This document shows, one piece after another, positions 8,777-17,565 of a stretch of DNA of 64,000 nt. The DNA comes from Planctomycetota bacterium. GTDB taxonomy: Bacteria > Planctomycetota > Phycisphaerae > Phycisphaerales > Phycisphaeraceae. The stretch is from the NCBI GenBank assembly GCA_016350165.1, contig CP066225.1, positions 3,906,001-3,970,000 of the forward strand, written 5' to 3'. The translations under genes and the position numbers were made by a program. Numbering within the stretch: the first letter of the stretch is position 1; every line of letters starts with the position of its first letter. Under the pieces are notes generated by a model. The model was not told the origin of the DNA. It was given only the letters and a program-made list of their open reading frames with translations, and searched no databases.

Positions 8777-9634
8777 ATGTTAAAAGTCGGCCTCATTGAT
8801 CACCATCTGGATAATTTTCACACGAATATCTTTTTGGATCTTTTCAAGAATGAGTTGAAGGACGAGAAGATTGTGTTTGCATGTGCATATGAATCAGATG
8901 CTGCGAATCAGGAGAAGGACTGGTGTGCGGAGAATGGTGTTGCGCGTTGCGAGTCAATTGCTGAGGTGATTGAGAAATCAGATGCACTGATGGTTTTGGC
9001 ACCAGACAATATTGATGATCACCTTGAGTTGGGTAAGGAAGCATGTGCGAGTGGGAAGCGTGTGTATATCGATAAGTATTTGTCGAACTCGTACGCTGAT
9101 GCAAAGGAGTTGTTGGATATCTGTGCTGCGAATGGTACTGAGATGATCAGCTCTTCATCATTGCGTTTCTGTGATGGTGTTGAAAAAATTGCGGCAGATT
9201 TGGAAGCAGAGCCTACTTGGATGTATGCACGTGGTCCGGGGAGTTGGCCTTGGTATGCATGTCACACGCTTGCGCCGGTATTGCGTTTGATGGGGGATCA
9301 GGTTGAACGCGTGATTCATACAGGTAGTGAAGACAATATTACAGTGACGTTGCGTTACCGTGATGGTCGTAGTGCTGTGATTGAAGTGAATGATGCAGAG
9401 AATATGTGGGAAGGTTTTGATTGGGAGTTTAAGGTGAAGGTGAACAATCAGATTGTGACCTTTAAGCCGGGTGACCATCGTATTTTCTACGGCAACATGA
9501 TGAAGGAAGCAGCGAAGTTCTTTAAGACTGGTGAAACATGTATTACGCCAAGCATGCTTGAGATGGAGAGCTGGTTGTATCAAGCGGTTGCTGATTCATT
9601 GAAGAATGGAAATGAATGGGTTTGTCGCGACTAA
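8777..9634 (+). CDS. Gfo/Idh/MocA-family oxidoreductase
   Basis: A 285-residue cytoplasmic protein with the Gfo/Idh/MocA layout: an N-terminal NAD(P)-binding Rossmann fold (MLKVGLIDHHLDNFH, then SDALMVLAPDNI and GKRVYIDKYL in place of the usual EKP loop) and a C-terminal alpha/beta substrate domain. These enzymes oxidise or reduce sugars, inositols and related compounds. The K of VYIDKYL matches the family's EKP lysine, but the proline is missing. The start at 8777 is preferred over an in-frame ATG at 8756 because AGGAG lies just before it. It is a single-gene unit between a tRNA terminator and its own terminator. The substrate cannot be told from sequence. Confidence 0.8.
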   Translation: MLKVGLIDHHLDNFHTNIFLDLFKNELKDEKIVFACAYESDAANQEKDWCAENGVARCESIAEVIEKSDALMVLAPDNIDDHLELGKEACASGKRVYIDKYLSNSYADAKELLDICAANGTEMISSSSLRFCDGVEKIAADLEAEPTWMYARGPGSWPWYACHTLAPVLRLMGDQVERVIHTGSEDNITVTLRYRDGRSAVIEVNDAENMWEGFDWEFKVKVNNQIVTFKPGDHRIFYGNMMKEAAKFFKTGETCITPSMLEMESWLYQAVADSLKNGNEWVCRD

Positions 9635-9663
9635 GGCGACTAATCATTGAATAGACGATATAA

Positions 9664-9692
9664 GGTTGGCGCTTTGGTGTCAGCCTTTTTTT
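9664..9692 (+). terminator. terminator of the oxidoreductase gene
   Basis: A nine-pair stem (GGTTGGCGC with GTGTCAGCC, including G-T pairs) is followed by seven T, 29 bases after the stop codon. Confidence 0.75.
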
Positions 9693-9697
9693 GTTGA

Positions 9698-11671
9698 TTA
9701 GATTTTAGTTTGGCCGCCGATTTCGATGATACGTTCGGTGGGAATGTTGATGTATTCACGTAGTGAGTGGGCGTTTCTAAAGAGCCAAATGAAAAGTCGT
9801 TTTTGCCAACGCATGAGTTTACTGTTGCCGGTTGGAAGCAGATAATCTGAATAGAGGAATACTGTGACTTGCTTGAGATCGACAGGGACTTCTTGTCGGC
9901 ATGCAAAAGTGAGGATGCGCCACGTGTCGGGTTGTTGCATGTAGCCGTAGTATCCAGTGACTAACCATGTGTTAGGTCCGATGATTTTAATATCGATTTG
10001 GTTGGCTCGGGGGACGTGAGCTTGGCGTTGTGGAATCATACTGATGATGACTATTTTTTCATAAAGTACAGGTAATTGAGAGTAAAGTTTGTTGAGTGAG
10101 GTTGGTACACGTTGGGGATTGATTGTGAAAAAGATACCTGTGCCTTTGATGCGGTGTGGTTGTTCCTTGGCGATACGTTTCATGAAGTGCGCGAGCTTTT
10201 CTCCCTTGGAAAGACGTATTTTTTTGACAACTTCGCGGCCACGCCACCAGGTACTCATGAGCAATGTGAGGAGAATTGCGATTAAGATTGGAAGCCAGCC
10301 ACCGGTGATGAATTTGAGTAAGTTTGCTGAGAAAAATGAGATATCAACGAGAAGGAAGAGTAGGATGATTGGAAGGAGGAGGATGATAGGTGTACGCCAT
10401 GTGATGAAGATTGTGGCGGCGAATAGAATGGTTGTGAGGACCATGAGTGCGGTGACTGCGATGCCATAAGCGCCGGTTAAAGATGTTGAGGATTGGAATG
10501 CTGCGACGATGATGATAGATGTGAGCATCATGAGGTAGTTGACTTGAGGCATATAGATACGGCCTTGGATTGTGTTTGAGGTTTGGAAGGTTTTGAGTGA
10601 TGGAAGCAAGTCGAGATGGATGGCTTGTTTGGTGATGGAAAACGCGCCGCTGATGATTGCTTGTGATGCGATAATTGCTGCGAGTGTGGCGATTGCGACC
10701 ATAGGGTAGAGTGCCCATGGTGGTAAGAGAGCGAAGAACGGGTTGCGTGTAGAGGTTTCATCCATGAGAAGAAGTGCGCCTTGGCCGAAGTAGTTAAGGA
10801 TGAGTGAAGGCCATACAAGGAATAGCCATGCGATTGTGATTGAACGTCGATTGAATTGTCCAAGGTCGGCGTAGAGCGCTTCGCCGCCAGTGATGCAAAG
10901 GACGACAACGCCGAGAATGATGAATGCTGTGGCTGGATCATTGATGAAAAAATTAACGCTATGGATGGGATTGATTGCAGTGAGAATCCAGGGGGCTTGA
11001 ATGATTTGAAGCAGGCCTAATGCACCGATAGTCAAGAACCAGATGATCATGAGTGGTCCGAAAAGGAAGCTGATTCGGTCGATGCCGAAACGCTGTGAAA
11101 CGAATAAACAAAAGAGTATGCATACGGACATGATAACGATGTAATCGTGCAGACCGTGGGTCGTGATTTCAAGGCCTTCAATAGCGGAAATGACTGAAAT
11201 TGCAGGTGTTATTACGCCATCTCCGTAGAGCAAAGCGGCACCGAGTATAGCAGCGATGGTGAGTAATGAAAGCGTGAATTTGCTAGTGTGTTTAGATTTG
11301 GTGCGTAGGATACTGAGGAGTGCAAAGACACCACCTTCACCCTTATCATTGACTGACATGACGAAGATAATGTATTTGAGTGTGATGACAATCGCGAGTG
11401 ACCAGAAGACGAGTGAGAGGAGGCCGTAGACATTTAGGGGTGTGAGTTCGAGGCCATAATCTTTACTGAATGCAGCTTTCATGACATAGAGTGGGCTTGT
11501 GCCGATGTCGCCAAAAACGACACCGCATGCGCTAATGGCTAGTAGCCAAACTGATTGTTTTTTGTGTGTATGCGATGGTAAGAGTTGATCGTCAAGCTCG
11601 GCTACATCATCCGCAGGTGTATCACTGGGATAATCAGGTGGATCAAGATTGTCAGGTTCAAATTTTGACAT
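9698..11671 (-). CDS. kup: KUP-family potassium uptake protein
   Basis: Kup imports potassium, probably with protons, across the inner membrane. The 657-residue length is normal. The N-terminal signature ACGVVFGDIGTSPLYVMKAA is at about residues 48-67, followed by NDKGEGGVFALLSILR. About twelve helices fill residues 40-460, and a hydrophilic cytoplasmic domain fills the last 190 residues. The acidic N-terminal 35 residues are an extension. It lies 213 bases downstream of the DtxR-type regulator; that gap has no clear riboswitch fold. It ends close to the convergent oxidoreductase terminator. Confidence 0.95.
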   Translation of the reverse strand: MSKFEPDNLDPPDYPSDTPADDVAELDDQLLPSHTHKKQSVWLLAISACGVVFGDIGTSPLYVMKAAFSKDYGLELTPLNVYGLLSLVFWSLAIVITLKYIIFVMSVNDKGEGGVFALLSILRTKSKHTSKFTLSLLTIAAILGAALLYGDGVITPAISVISAIEGLEITTHGLHDYIVIMSVCILFCLFVSQRFGIDRISFLFGPLMIIWFLTIGALGLLQIIQAPWILTAINPIHSVNFFINDPATAFIILGVVVLCITGGEALYADLGQFNRRSITIAWLFLVWPSLILNYFGQGALLLMDETSTRNPFFALLPPWALYPMVAIATLAAIIASQAIISGAFSITKQAIHLDLLPSLKTFQTSNTIQGRIYMPQVNYLMMLTSIIIVAAFQSSTSLTGAYGIAVTALMVLTTILFAATIFITWRTPIILLLPIILLFLLVDISFFSANLLKFITGGWLPILIAILLTLLMSTWWRGREVVKKIRLSKGEKLAHFMKRIAKEQPHRIKGTGIFFTINPQRVPTSLNKLYSQLPVLYEKIVIISMIPQRQAHVPRANQIDIKIIGPNTWLVTGYYGYMQQPDTWRILTFACRQEVPVDLKQVTVFLYSDYLLPTGNSKLMRWQKRLFIWLFRNAHSLREYINIPTERIIEIGGQTKI

Positions 11672-11884
11672 ACCACATCACAGCCGCATATATCAGCCAA
11701 TGTTACCGTGTAAATCTAACATATGATTAGAAATACTTTTTATGCACTTTTGAGTGAGTGCTCGTATGGGCGCAATAACATTAGGCTGTATATATAGGGT
11801 TTCGGGTGATTTTAAGCATGCCTCAAGGTCCGTTAACTCGAGAGAATGTTGAAGTACGTTATCGGCTTACGTGTAATAGTTTAT

Positions 11885-12547
11885 TTATACGGATTCGTCG
11901 AGAACGAAGATTTTGTCCGCAGCGCTTGTGCCGAGTTGAATGGTTTGGTTGTTGACCGATAAGGTGATGGTTTCTGCAATATCATCACGTGCAATGACTT
12001 GTAGGATAGTGTCGGGCGTGAGGTTTTTGTCGTGAATGAATTGAAGGAATTGAGGGGAGTGATCAGAGATACGAGCGACGGTCACTTCGCCGGGTTTGGA
12101 ATCAGCGAGGCTGATTAGACGGCGTTTGACGATCTCACCTGTTGCTGCAGGGATTGGATCACCGTGTGGATCGTGGGTTGGATTGCCGAGCATGTCATCG
12201 ATTTTACTTAGAAGATGATCAGAAATTGCGTGCTCAAGAATTTCAGCCTCTTCGTGTACTTCACTCCAGTCGAGCTTGACGACTTCAACAAGAAAAAGCT
12301 CAATCAGTCGGTGACGACGTAAGACATTAAGCGCTTTACGTTCACCTTCATCGGTGAGTTTTGCGCCTGAGCGGGCTTCGTATGAGACGAGGCCATTTTT
12401 TGCGAGGCGCTTAATCATAATGGTGGCAGTGCCAGCTGTGACACCTACAGCTTCCGCGAGTTTGCCGAGTGGCACGAGATCGCCTTCATACTTGAGTTGC
12501 ATGCTGTAGAGTTCTTTGAGGTAGTTTTCGACTGTACTTGAAGGCAT
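11885..12547 (-). CDS. DtxR/MntR-family metal-dependent repressor
   Basis: This family senses Fe(II) or Mn(II) and represses metal uptake genes. The 220-residue protein starts MPSSTVENYLKELYSMQ, with the winged helix-turn-helix over LGKLAEAVGVTAGTATIMIK (about 25-45). The metal-binding dimerisation domain carries VHEEAEILEHAISD (about 95-110). The C-terminal FeoA/SH3-like domain follows from about residue 145. An AGGA site lies six bases before the ATG. It starts 12 bases after the NUDIX stop, so it is the last gene of the pncB-pncA-NUDIX run, an unusual place for such a regulator. The sequence does not say which metal it reads. Confidence 0.88.
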   Translation of the reverse strand: MPSSTVENYLKELYSMQLKYEGDLVPLGKLAEAVGVTAGTATIMIKRLAKNGLVSYEARSGAKLTDEGERKALNVLRRHRLIELFLVEVVKLDWSEVHEEAEILEHAISDHLLSKIDDMLGNPTHDPHGDPIPAATGEIVKRRLISLADSKPGEVTVARISDHSPQFLQFIHDKNLTPDTILQVIARDDIAETITLSVNNQTIQLGTSAADKIFVLDESV

Positions 12548-12559
12548 GTTTTGTCCTGC

Positions 12560-13090
12560 TTATGGGCAAAGCTGATTGATCCAGTGAAGGCTAGCGAAAA
12601 CCTTCGCGTCGATTATTTTACCATCTGATTGCTGTTTGGTGAGCCAGTTTGGTAGATCTTTGATTTTTACACGATGAACGGTGATAGATTCAGAACTATC
12701 GCCACCGCCATCGGTAATTTTTGTGAGATTTTTTGCTAAATAAAAGGAGATTATTTCATCGGTCAGGCCTGCTGATGAAGCAGTATCGGTGATGTACTGC
12801 CAAATTTTAGCCGTGTAGCCAGTTTCTTCGAGTAGCTCTCTTTCGGCAGCATTCCGAAGAGGTTCTTCGTGATGCTCATCACTATCGCCAGAGAGGCCTG
12901 CGGGGATTTCGATGACGTTGGCCCGAACAGGAATTCGGTATTGCTCGACAAGTATGAGTTCTTGGTCGTTGGTAACCGCAATGATGCCGACGATGCCGTT
13001 GCAGTTGTGGCGTTGTGCAATCTCCCACCGGCCTCGAGTGATGATACGTAAAAACTTGCCAGACCAGCATATTTTTTCAATATCACTCAT
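12560..13090 (-). CDS. NUDIX hydrolase, ADP-ribose pyrophosphatase-like
   Basis: NUDIX enzymes split nucleoside diphosphates linked to another group; the ADP-ribose type cleaves ADP-ribose made when NAD is consumed. The 176-residue product carries the NUDIX box ending AAERELLEETGY, with the upstream loop IEIPAGLSGD and a substrate-binding VEQYRIP. I place the start at the ATG at 13090, because AGGA lies six bases upstream. This gives an eight-base overlap with the pncA stop region, so translation is probably coupled. A longer frame begins at 13144 but lacks a ribosome site. Its place in an NAD-salvage operon supports an NAD-linked substrate; this is inference. Confidence 0.85.
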   Translation of the reverse strand: MSDIEKICWSGKFLRIITRGRWEIAQRHNCNGIVGIIAVTNDQELILVEQYRIPVRANVIEIPAGLSGDSDEHHEEPLRNAAERELLEETGYTAKIWQYITDTASSAGLTDEIISFYLAKNLTKITDGGGDSSESITVHRVKIKDLPNWLTKQQSDGKIIDAKVFASLHWINQLCP

Positions 13091-13733
13091 TTTCATTCCT
13101 ATTGCTTTGAAGATCGTTTGAATGAATGATTTTTGCGCCAGCATGTTTCATCTGCTGAAATGCTTTGGCGCAATCGTCAGGAGATTGGTTGACACCTCTG
13201 GAGCCATCTTCGATGACGTAAACGTTGTAGCCTAATTCGCACGCATCGATGACCGTAAATTTTACACAGTAATCGGTTGCAAGGCCCATGACATAGAGAT
13301 TAATCACGTTTTGAGATTGTAGATATTCATGAAGATCTGTTGTGTTAGCTTTTGCGTTATCAAAGAAACCGCTGTAGCTATCTATCTCGCGATTAGTTCC
13401 TTTGTAGGTGGTATGAGTGATTTGATCTGTGTTTAGACCGTTTTTAAACTCAGCACCTATTGTATTTTGAATGCAATGATCCGGCCAAAGAGTTTGGGGT
13501 TGGCCTTGGATTTGGATTGTTTCGAAAAGCTTCTTATCAGGAAATCGGCTCGCAAATGAAACGTGACTGGCCGGGTGCCAATCCTTTGTCGCAACGACAA
13601 GATCGAATTGCAGCATCAACTTGTTAGCAACATCAATGATTTGATCGCCATCTGCTACAGCCAATGCGCCACCTGGGCAGAAGTCATTCTGGATATCTAC
13701 TAGTAAAAGCGCTTTGTTCATCGTTGAGTTCAT
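13083..13733 (-). CDS. pncA: nicotinamidase
   Basis: PncA turns nicotinamide into nicotinic acid, the first step of NAD recycling. The catalytic triad is visible: Asp13 in VDIQNDFCPGGAL, Lys111 in TTYKGTN and Cys156 in LATDYCVKF. The metal ligands Asp51, His53 (KDWHPASH) and His86 (WPDHC) are all present. The 216-residue length is normal. It starts six bases after pncB ends, and its last codons overlap the NUDIX start, so the three form one transcription unit. The product is the substrate of the PncB encoded just upstream. Confidence 0.96.
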   Translation of the reverse strand: MNSTMNKALLLVDIQNDFCPGGALAVADGDQIIDVANKLMLQFDLVVATKDWHPASHVSFASRFPDKKLFETIQIQGQPQTLWPDHCIQNTIGAEFKNGLNTDQITHTTYKGTNREIDSYSGFFDNAKANTTDLHEYLQSQNVINLYVMGLATDYCVKFTVIDACELGYNVYVIEDGSRGVNQSPDDCAKAFQQMKHAGAKIIHSNDLQSNRNENE

Positions 13734-13739
13734 TGCCTT

Positions 13740-15224
13740 TTATGATTTATTCTGTTTTTCGTTATAGCCACGTGCTTCGAGAATGAGTTGAGTACGTAAA
13801 TCGTAGAGCTTTTTCTCAATTCCTGCAGGATAATTATGAGGATTCATATAGCGTCGGATACTGGGGTGCAATGCGCCGATCTGTTCTTGAACACGTTGGC
13901 GAATCATTGTTAGTGATGGTAGATCGTATACAAGCTCACCTTTACGGAAGATTGGTACAAGCAAATCTTCATGTGGCGGGTTTGTTGTAATACGTTTGCG
14001 ACGCGTTGAATCGTTGGGATCAATGATGATCGGCTCATTACCTGGCCCCAAAATTTCATCATAGATCATGTCTGCAATGTAGCCTGATCGATCATGGAAA
14101 CGTCGTACTTGAAGTACGCCCGGATTAGAAATTTTTATTGTCTGTTCGGAGAGTTTGACTTTGTATTGCCAATCTTGTCCAGGTTGGCGAATTGCTGAAA
14201 GCTTTAAAACACCACCTAAAGCAGGTTGATCGTATGCTGTCGCTAATTTTGTACCGACGCCCCAAACATTGATTTTTGCATCCTGACGTTTGAGGCTGTC
14301 AATGATGAATTCATCGAGGTCATTACTTGCAACGATATCACTGTCTGTGAACCCAGCTTCATCAAGCAGTTTTCTAGCTTCGATACTAAGATAGGCGAGG
14401 TCGCCCGAATCGAGACGAATACCTGCCAGTTTGTGTCCACGTTCTTTTAGTTTTTTACCTACGATAATAGCATTTTTTACGCCTTCGATAGTATCGTAAG
14501 TATCAACAAGAAAAACACAGTTGTTGGGTAATGCATTAGCGTATGCTTCAAATGATTCAACTTCATTGTCGAAAGACATAACCCAGCTGTGTGCATGTGT
14601 TCCTCGAACTGGAATACCATAAAGTTTACCTGCGAGGACATTCGACGTTCCAATACATCCACCAATATAAGCTGCGCGGCTTGCAGCAATACCTCCATCA
14701 ATACCTTGTGCACGACGTAACCCAAATTCCAATACAGGTTCATTGCGAGCAGCATTGCAAATACGAGCAGCTTTGGATGCGATCAGCGTTTGGTAGCTAA
14801 GCATATTGAGTAATGCTGTTTCAAGTATTTGGCATTGAAGGATTGGGCCTGTGATACGAAGTAATGGTTCGTGAGGGAATGCAACAGTTCCTTCAGGCAT
14901 CGCATCAATATCACATTCGAAGCGCATGTTAGAAAGGTATGATAAAAATTCTTTGTCAAAAAGTGGCTCGCCATCGTTGCCTTCAAGTGTTCCAAGATAT
15001 TCAATATCTTCATCATCAAACTCAAGATCACGTAAGAAACTGATGACGGTTTCGAGGCCTGCAGCAATGGTGTAACCACCATTGAATGGGTGTTCGCGAA
15101 ATACGAGATTAAAGATGGCTTGTTCTTCGACACGATTGAGCTTCCAGTAACCAAAAGCCATGGTTAGCTGATAGAGGTCGGTGAGGAGTGCCAGTGAATG
15201 ACGATATAGTTTGCCTGTGGCCAT
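13740..15224 (-). CDS. pncB: nicotinate phosphoribosyltransferase
   Basis: PncB joins nicotinic acid to PRPP, giving nicotinate mononucleotide on the way to NAD. The 494-residue protein has the family's start, LLTDLYQLTMAFGYW, then the FNGGYTIAAGLE and LEFGLRRAQG segments, and the VRGTHAHSWVMSF histidine loop near residue 210. The nucleotide-binding part includes IRLDSGDLAYLS and ASNDLDEF. AGGA lies seven bases before the ATG. As the first gene it is followed tightly by pncA and the NUDIX gene. The three plausibly act together: nicotinamide to nicotinate, to NaMN, plus removal of ADP-ribose. Confidence 0.96.
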   Translation of the reverse strand: MATGKLYRHSLALLTDLYQLTMAFGYWKLNRVEEQAIFNLVFREHPFNGGYTIAAGLETVISFLRDLEFDDEDIEYLGTLEGNDGEPLFDKEFLSYLSNMRFECDIDAMPEGTVAFPHEPLLRITGPILQCQILETALLNMLSYQTLIASKAARICNAARNEPVLEFGLRRAQGIDGGIAASRAAYIGGCIGTSNVLAGKLYGIPVRGTHAHSWVMSFDNEVESFEAYANALPNNCVFLVDTYDTIEGVKNAIIVGKKLKERGHKLAGIRLDSGDLAYLSIEARKLLDEAGFTDSDIVASNDLDEFIIDSLKRQDAKINVWGVGTKLATAYDQPALGGVLKLSAIRQPGQDWQYKVKLSEQTIKISNPGVLQVRRFHDRSGYIADMIYDEILGPGNEPIIIDPNDSTRRKRITTNPPHEDLLVPIFRKGELVYDLPSLTMIRQRVQEQIGALHPSIRRYMNPHNYPAGIEKKLYDLRTQLILEARGYNEKQNKS

Positions 15225-15369
15225 GCGTTTTTCCTAGTGTCTCATTAGTGAACGACGCTACATATTTTAGCGGTTGTGGAAATTCGCGTGGTAAAAGCTG
15301 GGTGCCGAATAGGCGACGAAAGGTAGTTTCGGTTTAAGTTATTGCTATAAAATAGGTTGCATTTATGCG

Positions 15370-15963
15370 TTAGGCGAGCAAAAAGAGCAGTGTGGTGAAA
15401 ACAAATCCAATTGCTGTCCATATGATTGTCGTTTTTCGAAGGGAAGGCACTTGCAGGGCGAGCACGATACCGGTGATGAAGATTAATGACGCTGCGATAG
15501 TGAGTGAAACTGCGAAAATTTTCACAGGTGGTGAAAGAGCAAAGTGGAAGCGAATTAAGCGTTGGTAGAAAGAGTATTGCGTGATCTTGAGTTGGCCACC
15601 AAAGCCAGCATCTGTAATTTTGAGTCGAGCAAGCTTGTTAGTGTCTAACCATGTAATAGATTCTTTACCTGTCTTAATTGTACCCCAAGTATGTAGAATT
15701 GATCGCTTGTCCAGTTCGGAAGTTAAAGCATTAAGCATATCCGTATCGGTTGTATCGACGGGCTCATCAAAGATGATTTCATGGGTTTGGGATTCAGATG
15801 AGCCTCTGATATGAAAGGGTAAAAGTGCACCAGTGATGAGAAAAATCAATGCAGCTGATAAGTAGAAAGAAGAAATAACGGTATGAAGCCACATCCAAAA
15901 TGGACGTTTGATCATCTTTTTATGCTTCTTAGAACGTGGTTTTGTTTCAGCAAGTGATTTCAT
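15370..15963 (-). CDS. PepSY-associated TM helix-like membrane protein
   Basis: A 197-residue protein with a basic N-terminus, a first helix (FWMWLHTVISSFYLSAALIF...), an external domain of about 80 residues, and two C-terminal helices. The first helix with WLH and the late RLIRFHFAL segment resemble PepSY-associated transmembrane proteins, which often go with iron-siderophore reduction; the likeness is weak. I prefer the ATG at 15963, with AGAAG upstream; a GTG at 16005 is also possible. A Fur-box-like sequence lies 213 bases upstream, shared with the divergent Cys-rich TPR gene. Its role in iron handling is inferred from that only. Confidence 0.55.
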   Translation of the reverse strand: MKSLAETKPRSKKHKKMIKRPFWMWLHTVISSFYLSAALIFLITGALLPFHIRGSSESQTHEIIFDEPVDTTDTDMLNALTSELDKRSILHTWGTIKTGKESITWLDTNKLARLKITDAGFGGQLKITQYSFYQRLIRFHFALSPPVKIFAVSLTIAASLIFITGIVLALQVPSLRKTTIIWTAIGFVFTTLLFLLA

Positions 15964-16175
15964 GTCGCACTTCTTGACATTGGGTATTACGAGAATCTTG
16001 AGCACAAATTAGTAGGAACATCTGAGCATTACAGCAAACTCAGCAAGGATGAGTTCGAGATTGTGCCAGCTACTAGGTGCACAACAAGTTTCGCTTTGAA
16101 TCCCAAGGGGATTGGCTAGGTGTGCACTGGTGACGATGCTTCAGTGGCTAATAGTTTAATTGGAGTAATTGAAAT

Positions 16176-16190
16176 TGCAAATCATTCTCA
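16176..16190. promoter_or_regulatory. Fur-box-like operator between divergent genes
   Basis: On the minus strand the sequence reads TGAGAAT-G-ATTTGCA, which matches the 7-1-7 Fur consensus TGATAAT-n-ATTATCA at all but three arm positions. It lies in the 378-420-base gap between the PepSY-like gene and the Cys-rich TPR gene, which otherwise holds nothing I recognise. Confidence 0.5.
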
Positions 16191-16383
16191 ATCTCAATAA
16201 GATGAGGCCGTATAGCTTTAGTTTTCGATCACTGTTATTTGAATCAGGCCTGCAAATGAGGGATTAACCGTCTTCAGAGCCTACAAGTGCCCATTTTCAG
16301 TGTATCTGAATGCAATAGCTGTTGATTTTGAGCAAATTTGTAGGACTAGCTCACACACTCCATTTTCTTAAAGGATCTCGATT

Positions 16384-17307
16384 ATGCATCGATTTACACA
16401 ATCTTTGGGGATAGCTTTGGCTCTGGTTATTCCTCTGACAATGCCGCTTCAGGCTGAACCCACAAACGCTATTGCTGCGACAGAAATCGCAAATGTAGAA
16501 GAATCCGCAGCATACTTGGCGGGTGTACAACATATCCACAAAGCTGAGTACGAGCGTGCACGCGACTCATTCAAGAAAGCTGTAGATGAACAGCCTGGAA
16601 ATGCAAAGTACAAAAAGAACTACGCCAAAATTCATAACATCATTCGTATGCAGGAAAAATTGGCGACAGAGCAAGATCCTGATCGTTGGATGAAGATGGC
16701 AAACTCTCTTCGCATCTTTTACACCAACGTTGGTCATGGTGAACAGTTGCTGGATATCTGCACACAAATGCGCGAACGTGATAACACGCCAACAACAACC
16801 AACGTACTTTCTGAAGCATTGATCAAAGTAGGCAATTACAGTGAAGCAGAGCAAATGCTTGACTCGGTAGTACCTGAAGAAAGATCAAGGATTAATGTTA
16901 TATTGCGTGGTTTGGCGGTGACGCATCAGGGGCGTAAAGATGAAGGCGAAGCTGTTCTTGAAGAATTGGCAAAAGATGAAAAAGTCAGCATGGGATTACT
17001 CTTCAGGATTGCGAGGCTTCAGGCATTACTCAAACATGACGCTGATGCTGCTGAGAGTATGACGACGATTTTTAAGTCGGCACCACAGAAATCACATGCT
17101 GGCCTTACGCGAGTAATCAATAAAACTGCAGAATTCCAGAGAGTTCTGAAGGATCCTGCATTCAAAACTGCGCTCGCGACGAAGTCTGAAAGACCAGAAA
17201 AGAAAGATGATTGCTCGACGTGTCCAAATCGCAAGACATGCAAGGAGCGTGAAGAAAAAGAAAGCTGTGATGGCGGCGATTGTGAAGGCGATAGCTGCGA
17301 TAAGTAG
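16384..17307 (+). CDS. exported TPR protein with Cys-rich tail
   Basis: This 307-residue protein has a signal peptide (MHRFTQSLGIALALVIPLTMP, cleavage near LQA-EP). Tetratricopeptide-like helices follow: SAAYLAGVQHIHKAEYERAR with FKKAVDEQPGNAKYKKNYA, and NVLSEALIKVGNYSEAEQML. The last 35 residues are charged and hold six cysteines (277, 280, 286, 295, 300 and 305), beginning CSTCPNRKTC. Such a tail could bind a metal or an iron-sulfur cluster, or be oxidised in the periplasm. AAAGGA precedes the ATG. It is divergent from the PepSY-like gene, with a Fur-like box between them. No known family is recognised; the metal link is inference. Confidence 0.7.
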   Translation: MHRFTQSLGIALALVIPLTMPLQAEPTNAIAATEIANVEESAAYLAGVQHIHKAEYERARDSFKKAVDEQPGNAKYKKNYAKIHNIIRMQEKLATEQDPDRWMKMANSLRIFYTNVGHGEQLLDICTQMRERDNTPTTTNVLSEALIKVGNYSEAEQMLDSVVPEERSRINVILRGLAVTHQGRKDEGEAVLEELAKDEKVSMGLLFRIARLQALLKHDADAAESMTTIFKSAPQKSHAGLTRVINKTAEFQRVLKDPAFKTALATKSERPEKKDDCSTCPNRKTCKEREEKESCDGGDCEGDSCDK

Positions 17308-17336
17308 CCGAACGAATCACAATTGAACTTGCTGGT

Positions 17337-17368
17337 ATACACCTCTTGCATTTATGTGAGAGGTGTAT
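17337..17368 (+). other. hairpin after the Cys-rich TPR gene
   Basis: ATACACCTCT and its exact complement flank a 12-base loop, 30 bases after the stop. There is no T run, so it is a 3'-end stem or a weak terminator. Confidence 0.45.
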
Positions 17369-17565
17369 GCACATGCGCAGAGTAATCAACATACATGTCT
17401 TAAAACCGATCTAAATAGCTATTGACGAATCATATTCCTTCCAAAGTATTCGATAAAGATATACTCTGAAACGATGTTTGTTATGCAGGTACTTGAAACG
17501 TACAGCCAGATGCGTGATTTGCGCAAATCGCACTGGTAACTCATCGGTTATGAAAGGGTTCGTTG

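Noticed and set aside
11672-11884. Possible riboswitch before kup
   Set aside because: I could not find a paired core resembling known potassium or c-di-AMP linked riboswitches.
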